Positions 60,001-64,000 of a DNA stretch of 64,000 nt are shown piece by piece. Under the pieces are notes generated by a model. That model did not search any database. It saw only the letters and a list, made by a program, of their open reading frames with translations, and had not been told where the DNA came from. Source of the DNA: Archivesica marissinica (taxonomy: Eukaryota > Mollusca > Bivalvia > Venerida > Vesicomyidae). The stretch lies in assembly GCA_014843695.1 (NCBI GenBank), contig CM026403.1:47621353-47685352 (forward strand), read 5' to 3'. Within the stretch, counting starts at the first letter, position 1. The number at the start of each line of letters is the position of its first letter. The position numbers and the translations under genes are program-made.

Positions 60001-61284
60001 ACCAAGTTTACTATATCCCCATACCAACACCAAGTTTACTATATCCCCATACCAACACCAAGTTTACTATATCCCCATACCAACACCAAGTTTACTATAC
60101 CCCCATACCAACACCAAGTTTACTATACCCACATACCAACACCAAGCTTACTATATCCCCATACCAACACCAAGTTTACTATACCCCCTATGCCAACACC
60201 AAGTTTGCTATACCTCCATACCAACACCAAGTTTACTATACCCACATACCAACACCAAGTTTACTATATCGCCATACCAACACCAAGTTTACTATATCCT
60301 CATACCAACACCAAGTTTACTATACCCCCATACCAACAACAAGTTTACTATACCCCCATACCAACACCAACTTTACTATACCCCCATACCAACAACAAGT
60401 TTGCTATGCCCCCATACCAACACCAAGTTTGCTATACCCACATACCAACAACAAGTTTACGGTATCAAAGTATTTATTTCGTATGTTTCAACATTCACGG
60501 ATGTGTATTCATTCGCTCTCTGGATATCGAATGTAGATTTACTCCATATTTGTGTGCATCAATGCCGATCAGCCCACCCCCTTTCAACATACATTATTAT
60601 ATTATACGCCCTCAAAATATATCAATCACAAATTCTTTATATCTACGCTCCCAACGTATTTATTTAGTTGACTTGAGTGATGATGGGTGTCAATAGTTGC
60701 TGACTTGTATACCACTGTAACCTATCATCACTGAGTGTCACGGGTTTGAGCCCCGCTCAGACAGTGTCTCTTTATATGAAAAAGATGGCAGTTTCTTAAG
60801 GTGGTTGGGCACCAAGTACTGGTTAACCGCTGGAGCCTGCCCAGGAAAGGTGGTGTACGGTAAACTGCCCGTCGCTCAAATGGGCAACAGGTAGCGACGC
60901 TAAATAAACTTAAAACATGTGTAATTGTGACTTGAATCCAGAGAACGAATGAAGAATTCGGAAATTTGAAATGTATCAATATACTTCCAGCATTGTTATA
61001 TTTTTTTAATCCAAGGCAGATGACTGTACCGGAAGTGACGTGTTTGTCGCGTCTGAATATCCACTGTCTAACTACATGTATATCATATTTTCGTTGCAGT
61101 AATGGACTTGGACTTCAGAAGCGTTCACCCGCCAACAGAGATGATGGCGCTCAGATCCCTCGACAAATGGAAGAGCCTGAGTAAAGTGACGTCTGTGAAC
61201 GCGCTCGTGCGCACTTTAAAGACGATTAAAAAAGTAGAAGTTGCAAAACGAATAGAGAAACAGGTTCTAACTGTAGTGAATTAA
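36865..61284 (+). CDS. coiled-coil and death-domain protein, 5-exon gene (span)
   Basis: Exons 36865-37992, 46450-46663, 48428-48466 (candidate), 57318-57440 and 61100-61284 join in phase to 562 residues (549 without the 39-bp exon). Residues 1-330 are charged, mostly helical and unrecognised. About 335-425 is coiled coil, rich in Lys/Glu/Gln. About 461-556 is a death domain: DTLREAIGVAA with helix-2 Trp478 (KDWDKM), then SLDKW with helix-5 Trp525, and the last helix TLKTIKKVEVAKRIE. Death domains are homotypic interaction modules of apoptosis, NF-kB and innate-immune signalling; the protein has no visible enzyme or membrane segment, so a cytoplasmic adaptor is the likeliest role. This is inference, and no orthologue is claimed. 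All coding lies on one strand with strong GT-AG sites, while introns of 1.8-8.9 kb are packed with arrays and SINEs. Confidence 0.8.
37087..37269 (+). repeat. exon 1 segment that has a second copy in intron 1
   Basis: These 183 bases align without gaps to 39561-39743, with 5 mismatches (97.3% identity by my count). This is the source copy: it lies inside the intact exon. Confidence 0.93.
38080..38225 (-). repeat. SINE family D head fragment with a 14-bp internal repeat
   Basis: gaaggagagagaagaag and ggctcagctgggcgcgaact mark a minus-strand D copy. In the middle, aacggcacgatcat is repeated about four times, a local expansion of the cgtaacggct segment. Confidence 0.65.
38240..38425 (-). repeat. 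SINE family D
   Basis: Tail gcgaaacaagttcttacaac, body cttgagacctcattcgtgg, gcatttaaat equivalent and gtaacggctacagctgggc. It is cut at the head, where a family C fragment begins. Confidence 0.8.
38428..38577 (-). repeat. SINE family C, partial, fused to SINE D
   Basis: ggtgcccatccgagcagtgtt, cactcgggtagaacaacac and the head actaaccactcagccacc are present; the tail is missing. Confidence 0.72.
38618..38692. repeat. (CAA)n microsatellite
   Basis: caacaacaacaacaacaaca with interspersed act, within intron 1. Confidence 0.95.
38700..39497. other. intron 1 sequence without recognised feature
   Basis: AT-rich. A frame at 38697-38954 has no family features and is treated as chance. Confidence 0.45.
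39498..39870 (-). repeat. SINE family C carrying a captured exon 1 fragment
   Basis: The left half (gcccccctccgagcagtatttc, about 39512-39535) and the right half (cagcaagccagttgggtggc, attcgacactcacagtggg, head gaccatgaccacgtgg) are the two halves of one C SINE. Between them sit 183 bases of exon 1. Confidence 0.85.
39561..39743 (+). pseudogene. copy of part of exon 1 of the death-domain gene
   Basis: Encodes a copy of residues 75-135 of the protein with four amino-acid changes out of five substitutions. That pattern suggests no selection. It is bounded by SINE C on both sides, has no splice sites of its own and lies in the same orientation as the gene. Confidence 0.92.
40055..40348 (-). repeat. 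SINE family A, full length with target-site duplication
   Basis: The element runs from gtgttttacg to the head gactacatatccgtctgt. The 12-bp flanks acatatgggatt occur at 40043-40054 and 40349-40360. This copy defines the element ends well. Confidence 0.95.
40405..40640 (+). repeat. SINE family D, near full length
   Basis: B-box-like ggagttcgagccccgctgg, then gcccttaggcaaggcattta, gattccatcaggaatgaggc and tail cgcaatcgagctaaaataaa. The A-box region is diverged (acaaacgcaataattcagg). Confidence 0.85.
40930..41212 (+). repeat. SINE family D, head interrupted
   Basis: gtcgtgataactcagt at 40930 looks like a D head that is then interrupted by about 60 bp of AT-rich DNA. A second head starts at about 40995 (gataacgcagttgtagcgcg), with the usual body and tail to gcaatcgagctaaac. 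Confidence 0.75.
41336..42892. repeat. 32-bp / 16-bp minisatellite in intron 1
   Basis: The unit is cacatactacccgaatcaat plus aaaatgtacaat or close variants, 32 bp. Half-units (catactacccgaatca) occur at regular intervals. Variant order repeats in larger blocks (for example 41900-42060 and 42180-42300). Confidence 0.96.
43071..43252. mobile_element. MITE with TA target sites (Tc1/mariner-pogo type)
   Basis: The left end tacagtcaaacctgtgtta and the right end taacacatgtttgactgta are reverse complements but for one base. The 182-bp element is flanked by, and ends in, TA as expected for this superfamily. The inside repeats aagcagcc / aacagcc phrases; there is no coding. Confidence 0.85.
43545..43712 (+). 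repeat. SINE family D, 3' part
   Basis: attgcctcttctctccgtgc, atcgaggcctggagagcgat and tail gacttgtttcgtaatcgagc. The head is missing. Confidence 0.7.
43871..44522. repeat. 36-bp minisatellite, 18 copies, in intron 1
   Basis: Highly homogeneous units of ttccggttagtcctagtgtg plus cgtttatgcttcttgt. A length divisible by three and no stops keep two plus frames and one minus frame open for about 240 codons; these are not genes. Confidence 0.97.
44588..44886 (-). repeat. SINE family A, full length with target-site duplication
   Basis: Flanked by taatagttgacga at 44575-44587 and 44887-44899 (13 bp). The body is complete. Confidence 0.94.
44900..45257. other. intron 1 sequence without recognised feature
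   Basis: AT-rich spacer between two SINE A insertions. Confidence 0.5.
45269..45555 (-). repeat. SINE family A, full length with target-site duplication
   Basis: tatgcttttct flanks it at 45258-45268 and 45556-45566. It has a small deletion in the gtgcacggtgtaaagcacc block. Confidence 0.93.
45660..46449. other. end of intron 1, no repeat recognised
   Basis: Unique AT-rich sequence ending in acatttattttag, the acceptor of exon 2. Confidence 0.55.
46450..46663 (+). CDS. exon 2 of the death-domain gene (residues 377-447 and first base of 448)
   Basis: Acceptor tttattttag at 46449; donor g|gtaagt at 46664. The 214 bases continue the coiled coil (ARRQTEQMQDEKQHVRDVHG, then a Lys-rich helix). They end in a less charged stretch with FFDGYLPGEKIDFR. 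Phase in 0, phase out 1, which fits both the candidate small exon and exon 4's upstream partner at 57318. Confidence 0.87.
46956..47150 (+). repeat. SINE family E, near full length
   Basis: tRNA-like head gcgttcgtggtccaatggta, gagcgtcggatttggaatcg, B-box-like ggattcgatactcagtcagg, the body tgtagtgtcattgagcaagg, and a tail with the ccccgcaagggg hairpin followed by tacatacataca. It sits in intron 2. Confidence 0.83.
47184..47470 (+). repeat. SINE family A, plus strand
   Basis: The head is 5' truncated (ggcggtttggtggtaacacg). It has the B-box-like ggttcgatcgtccgtctgac, a body with a short tgtctgtg duplication, and the tail hairpin with gataaataaa. Confidence 0.9.
47671..47925 (+). repeat. SINE family F, full length
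   Basis: Head gtccgattagcgcagtggtt with a good A box, B box gggttcgatcctcgg. The central block gggttttctctgggtacccc and ggtttcctcccac follows, then the tail gagtgattaatataagttg, agaacttgcttcgcaatcg and an A-rich end. Confidence 0.9.
48040..48427. other. intron 2 end
   Basis: (taa)n at about 48040-48062; the rest is unassigned AT-rich sequence. It ends in ttgtatttcatgccacacag before the candidate small exon, with a branch-point-like tgctaat at about 48399. Confidence 0.5.
48428..48466 (+). CDS. candidate 39-bp exon of the death-domain gene (residues 448-460)
   Basis: Bounded by cacacag and cag|gtacca, 39 bases, open in the gene's frame and encoding DNADRITCFHDPS. It enters in phase 1 and leaves in phase 1, so it can be included or skipped without changing the downstream frame. 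The acceptor is good and the donor (gtacca) is weak, which would suit an alternatively used exon. Chance occurrence cannot be excluded from sequence alone. Confidence 0.5.
48517..49893. repeat. 16-bp / 13-bp minisatellite in intron 3
   Basis: atacttccatcatcat (16 bp) is mixed with atacttccatcat (13 bp). About 90 units by length. The 466-codon plus frame of Tyr, Ser, Ile, His and Pro is a repeat artefact. Confidence 0.96.
49894..50424. other. intron 3 sequence with weak internal similarity
   Basis: Short phrases such as atttctaagaaaac and acttggtgatg / cctgatgac recur at about 60-70 bp intervals (50160-50350), suggesting an old decayed repeat. Nothing coding. Confidence 0.4.
50425..50885. repeat. 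95-bp tandem repeat, about 5 copies
   Basis: ggttgcagggt recurs at 50461, 50556, 50651, 50746 and 50841, exactly 95 bp apart. The units share acatttctacgacattatct and caccattgtaccatgtactt. Confidence 0.96.
50988..51042. repeat. 20-bp repeat, 3 copies
   Basis: gtacaccacaagcgggatat is repeated three times. Confidence 0.85.
51043..51659. other. intron 3 sequence without recognised feature
   Basis: Contains a short cgtcgcccattcgctaatcg phrase like a damaged SINE tail near 51083. The frame at 51279-51518 starts with ATG but has no recognisable domain and no splice support. Confidence 0.4.
51660..52145 (+). repeat. host SINE (family D subtype) split by a younger SINE D
   Basis: The left part 51660-51796 (gtgatacaatggatacggtg, gtccttaggcaagacacgta) and the right part 52037-52145 (ggatgaagtctcgagcgtga, tgatttgtttcgtaatcgag) make one copy interrupted at tctctccat. 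Confidence 0.8.
51797..52036 (+). repeat. SINE family D, full length, nested insertion
   Basis: Head gtcgtgatagcgcagtggat, B box ggagttcgagccccactgg, body, tail gtttcacaatcaagctaaaa and a terminal A6. The 9-bp duplication tctctccat lies at 51788-51796 and 52037-52045. Confidence 0.93.
52146..52437. other. intron 3 sequence without recognised feature
   Basis: AT-rich, ending in a T-run before a SINE C fragment. Confidence 0.5.
52440..52545 (-). repeat. SINE family C, partial
   Basis: tagctggtggtggacgtcctc and ggtatccgggtagaaccatcg then ccgcaagccaacttt. The head is lost beside the SINE A insertion. Confidence 0.65.
52573..52859 (-). repeat. SINE family A, full length with target-site duplication
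   Basis: tgactgaact flanks it at 52563-52572 and 52860-52869. Body, B-box-like block and head are complete. Confidence 0.94.
53060..53703. repeat. 29-bp minisatellite, about 22 copies, in intron 3
   Basis: Very homogeneous units of cttgcaatatgatagcttcg plus tgaacaagc. Minus-strand frames up to 206 codons arise in all three frames because the unit has no stop there. Confidence 0.97.
53760..53856. repeat. left flank of the 35-bp array, matched by an inverted copy at 61.5 kb
   Basis: gtaccataaacacattatac, aagtcagaca-tattaatag and the first array unit match the reverse complement of 61462-61560 with small gaps. Confidence 0.85.
53819..56862. repeat. 35-bp minisatellite, about 87 copies, in intron 3
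   Basis: cttcacctataaatgtatat plus tatagaacggaaacg, period exactly 35 bp (for example 54301 and 54336). Variable positions are ctaca/cttca and the four bases before them (aacg, aact, aatt). It is the longest array in the window. Each unit contains the palindrome-like tatattata. Confidence 0.97.
56870..57317. other. end of intron 3
   Basis: gaagtttattcgcgaataca-catcta occurs twice (56950 and 57003) as a short direct repeat. The stretch ends in ttgaccttgaccttgcag, the acceptor of the next exon. Confidence 0.5.
57318..57440 (+). CDS. exon 4 of the death-domain gene (residues 461-501)
   Basis: Acceptor gaccttgcag, donor t|gtaagt. The 123 bases encode the first half of the death domain, from DTLREAIGVAAHGVG through the conserved KDW and ending at RSKDLE. 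Reading into the intron meets a stop at 57482-57484, before the 28-bp array, so intron retention would truncate the domain. Confidence 0.87.
57503..60457. repeat. 28-bp minisatellite, about 105 copies, in the last intron
   Basis: The unit is ataccaacaccaagtttact plus atatcccc or ataccccc, 28 bp, with a 12-bp partial insert (ccaatatcccc type) in places and a caaacc variant block at 59510-59780. The plus strand has no stop codon in any frame of the unit, so all three frames are open for 400 to over 1000 codons. The minus strand has stops. These frames are not genes. Confidence 0.97.
60697..60916 (+). repeat. SINE family B
   Basis: Head gctgacttgtataccactgt, B-box-like gggtttgagccccgctcag, body ggttaaccgctggagcctgc, and the tail with gtcgctcaaatgggcaacag and gtagcgacgctaaataaact. 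The 5' end of the head is cut. Confidence 0.87.
60917..61099. other. end of the last intron
   Basis: Unique sequence ending in catattttcgttgcag, the acceptor of the final exon. Confidence 0.6.
61100..61284 (+). CDS. final exon of the death-domain gene (residues 502-562, stop)
   Basis: Acceptor ttttcgttgcag; the split codon T|TA gives Leu502, then MDLDFRSVHPPTEMMALRSL and the conserved DKW. It ends with the closing death-domain helix (LKTIKKVEVAKRIEKQ) and TAA at 61282-61284. A non-canonical CATAAA at 61381 is the nearest polyadenylation-like signal. Confidence 0.88.
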
Positions 61285-61461
61285 AGTGATAAGATGAACT
61301 GGGATAGAATGATTGGGAATCAAATCAATGTTCCGATTGTAAATTTATATAATTGATGTATTGACGTACACATTTTACAACATAAAGCCAAGAAACGGTT
61401 ACTAATTATCTGAATTGAAATACATAGGGTTTCAAACATCGAAATAACAAAACAGGATGTT

Positions 61462-61560
61462 CCGTTCTATAATATACATTTATAGGTGAAGAGTTTTTTT
61501 GTTTGCTATTAAATTATTAATACTGTCTGACTTAAAAATACATAATGTGTTTATGGTACA
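61462..61560 (-). repeat. single-unit, inverted relative of the 35-bp array and its flank
   Basis: ccgttctataatatacattt and ataggtgaagagttt form one unit of the 35-bp repeat in reverse. The stretch continues as the reverse complement of the left flank of that array to gtttatggtac. Confidence 0.88.
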
Positions 61561-61728
61561 TGTATATCCTATACAAGTAGCATACTCGTCACAATACGAT
61601 GTAATGCCTTTCTGAAAATGTCCAACAACTGAAATGTGGACATTTTCATGTCTTAAAGAACAAGTTTCGACGTCTAAGCATATAGTAACCCTTTTCCCTT
61701 TAAATGATATCTCTATAACTAGAAGACA

Positions 61729-61950
61729 CGTGACCGCCTCCGTGGTCGAGTCGTTACGGTCGCTGACTTGTATACCACTGTAACCTATCATCTCTGATGT
61801 CTCATTTATATGAACAAGTTGGCAGTTTCTTACGGAGGTTGGTGCACCAAGTACTGTTTAACCGCTGGAGTCTGCTCAGGAAAGGTGCTGCTAGGAAAAC
61901 TGCCCGCCTCTCAAATGGACATCCGGTAGCGACGTTAAATAAACTTTAAA
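61729..61950 (+). repeat. SINE family B with intact head
   Basis: Head cgcctccgtggtcgagtcgt then tacggtcgctgacttgtata, present once. The B box region is partly deleted (atctctgatgtctc). The body and the tail with catccggtagcgacgttaaa follow. Confidence 0.87.
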
Positions 61951-62230
61951 AAAAACAAGAAGACACGTATCTGGAGGTGACGTTTACCTCCATTTATCTT
62001 ATTGTGAAGTAAACATTTGGTATTTTGTTATTACCCGTATAGGTTGTAAAGTATTTCCACAACGTTGCTCGTTTTGTTAGCTGACCGGGTAAGGTTGAAC
62101 AGTTCGTATAGCCTGTAAGTCACCTCACCAGTTTCATTATACATGCTATGGTAATCACGTTAGTGTTGTATAATAGTATTAATAAACTGTGTGTGCATCA
62201 ATGCTAAACGTTTAGGTTAATACATTAATA
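61951..62230. other. no recognised feature
   Basis: Unassigned AT-rich spacer. Confidence 0.5.
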
Positions 62231-62406
62231 TAAACTTTATTTATTTTACAACGATTGCGAAACAAGCGTTAGCAACTTATAGTAATCACTCTCGTGGGCG
62301 TACGCGGATGACAGCGTAAATGTGAGCATTCGTGTGGGAGGAAACCTGAGTACCCGGAGAGACCTACTCACCTGTCCGATCTGGCGACCACCGTACCATC
62401 TCACAT
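62231..62406 (-). repeat. SINE family F, head truncated
   Basis: Tail ttacaacgattgcgaaacaa, agtaatcactctcgtgggcg, then the central block tgggaggaaacctgagtacc and caccgtaccatctcacatt. The tRNA-like head is absent. Confidence 0.82.
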
Positions 62407-62640
62407 TAGTAGACATATCATATACACTAAAGCACCATTGCCAGTTTTACTTAGAACTTGAGATTTGCCAAGGAGCCGATGTTTAGAAGTCTTGATTAAT
62501 TATCAATTATTTCCATTTTCAATAATATTATATTCAGATTTTAAATAATGTTTTGAAGATCTACCTTCAAATGAACGTGTTTTTGTGAACTTGCTATATT
62601 TATATTACAGCCTTTTATTCATAAGTATTTGCAATAATAT

Positions 62641-62848
62641 GCGGCCTCCATGCCGTACTGGTTAAGTTCGTCGACTTCAAATCACTTGCCCGTCACCGCT
62701 ATTTGGGGTATCGAATAGTGAGATGCTATCCAGCTAGATTGCAGTATGTCGATGGTTCTACCCGGGTGTCAGTGTATGCTTGAAAGGTCAGATCGACACC
62801 TGGGGGTCTTCCTCCACTAACAGCTGGGGATTCGTCATATGAACTAAA
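62641..62848 (+). repeat. SINE family C, plus strand
   Basis: Head cggcctccatgccgtactgg, gtcgacttcaaatcacttgc, body gatgctatccagctagattg, tail gggtcttcctccactaacag. The B box is decayed. Confidence 0.8.
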
Positions 62849-62871
62849 TTGGCGCGAATTAATCCTAAGGT

Positions 62872-63091
62872 CAAACGGCGACCCTACAGCTATTACAGCT
62901 AGTATTGGTGGAGGAAGGCCCCGGGTGCACCTCCGATCGGTATTGCAGGTCTAGACTGTTACCCAGTTAGAACCACCGATCTATCACAGGGCCAGCTGGA
63001 TAGCTTCAACACATGGAATGTGAACCTACAGCGGTGAGGGGCAAGCGGTTTGAAGTCAACGACCGTAACCATTCTGCCTCGGAATCCACCT
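62872..63091 (-). repeat. SINE family C, minus strand
   Basis: Tail-side ggtggaggaaggccccgggt, ggccagctggatagcttcaa and the head gaccgtaaccattctgcctc. It lies tail-to-tail with 62641-62848, only about 25 bp apart. Confidence 0.82.
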
Positions 63092-63649
63092 AGGGTGTTT
63101 GCTCACTATATGAATTAATTCATTTCTGTTGCGAAAACACATATCTAGCTAGCTACCTACTGTGATAGAAACCTATAATTTTTCGCTAGAAACAGGAAAT
63201 ATTTTATCAACTATTTCTATTGAAATCGATTTATTTACACTTTAGACAAAGCTGGACCTTATTAACTAGTAACTACCAGATGCGTTTTAAAACACACCTA
63301 ATGAAATTCGTTTCATATTACAAACCTATGAAACAATTAATTATTATAATTTTATACATGTACAGTACTAAGAACTTATATGTGCCAAATGTACAAATTT
63401 TGTATTATTGTGTCATTTTATATTGTTAGTTGTTATATGTATATGTATGCATCTTTCTAACTTAAACTGAACTCGTAAGCGAAATACTGTAGAAATGAAC
63501 ACACACGAGACTAAGTATCTCCCCTGCATCATAAAGATGTATTTACGTATTCCATGTGCGTATTAAGTTTAAATTAGAAAGGTGTATATCAAGTTATGGT
63601 GTAGGAATACATGTCTACAATTCAATATAAAAATAGTTTTGTTTGTTCT
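63092..63649. other. no recognised gene
   Basis: AT-rich. The frame at 63220-63429 is short, hydrophobic and without ATG context or homology signs. Confidence 0.45.
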
Positions 63650-64000
63650 GTTTTGGGAGTTTAAAGTTCCACCAACAGCTGAGGTCATATGGCGACTGTC
63701 CAACTAGTATTGCCGGAGTTAAAGTTGCACCAACAGCTGAGGTCATATGGCGACTATCCAACTAGTATTGCCGGAGTTAAAGTTGCACCAACAGCTGAAG
63801 TCATATGGCGACTATCCAACTAGTATTGCCGGAGTTAAAGTTGCACCAACAGCTGAGGTCATATGGCGACGGTCCAACTAGTATTGCCGGAGTTAAAGTT
63901 GCACCAACAGCTGAGGTCGTATGGCGACTGTCCAACTAGTGCAATGCGGAGTTAAAGTTGCACCAACAGATGAGGTCATATGGCGACAATCCAACTAGTA
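63650..64000. repeat. 58-bp tandem repeat made of SINE C tails, about 6 copies, open at window end
   Basis: ttaaagtt-caccaacagctg, aggtcatatggcgactgtcc and aactagtattgccggag repeat every 58 bp (63661, 63719 and onward). The first unit begins gttttgggagtttaaagtt, the normal end of a C tail. Confidence 0.93.

Noticed and set aside
57499..60696. Open frame of 1065 codons (and two others of 400-1009) that look like a giant repeat protein
   Set aside because: They follow from a 28-bp unit without stops in any sense frame. All three frames are open, there is no proper start, and the array lies between two good splice sites of another gene.

Overview
This is a eukaryotic, animal-type window: AT-rich, with GT-AG introns, several tRNA-derived SINE families, DNA-transposon remnants, a decayed non-LTR retrotransposon and very many tandem repeats. 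The style of the SINEs and the small Asn/Gly-rich secreted protein suggest a marine lophotrochozoan, most likely a mollusc; that assignment is inference. I see no bacterial operons, rRNA, CRISPR or functional tRNA genes. Tandem arrays fill roughly 25 kb (about 40%) of the known sequence, and almost every long open frame in the window is a by-product of those arrays.

Layout. 0-16 kb: a dead LINE RNase H fragment (1.08-1.96 kb), a 193-bp tandem repeat, SINEs, a 913-bp non-autonomous hAT-like element (8.5-9.4 kb), and arrays with 60-, 34-, 22-, 21- and 44-bp units. 16.1 kb: the terminal exon of a probable small secreted protein (91 aa, signal peptide, Asn/Gly-rich), followed by a 42-bp array. 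17.2-31.8 kb: a SINE + 50-bp satellite + SINE + 22-bp satellite block, present twice on either side of an exactly 1000-N gap (23054-24053), so either a tandem segmental duplication or an assembly artefact. 32-36.8 kb: inverted SINE pairs, an ATG/ATGGTG-type array, a GC-rich repeat and a gene-proximal region.

36.8-61.3 kb: the one clear multi-exon gene, on the + strand. Its exons (36865-37992, 46450-46663, a candidate 39-bp exon 48428-48466, 57318-57440, 61100-61284) join in phase into a 562-aa protein (549 aa without the small exon): an N-terminal helical region, a coiled coil and a C-terminal death domain. This suggests an apoptosis or innate-immune adaptor of unknown partners. Its introns carry most of the large arrays (32-, 36-, 16-, 95-, 29-, 35- and 28-bp units) plus SINEs. 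Intron 1 also holds a 183-bp, 97% identical copy of part of exon 1 embedded inside a SINE. 61.3-64 kb: more SINEs, ending in a 58-bp array.

Two themes stand out. First, several satellites grow directly out of SINE segments (9.65-10.02, 18.65-20.75/25.43-27.72 and 63.65-64.0 kb), and the 35-bp array has a single-unit, inverted relative at 61.46 kb. Second, SINE families with different tRNA-like heads share 3' tails (A with B, D with F). All family letters (A-F) are my own labels.
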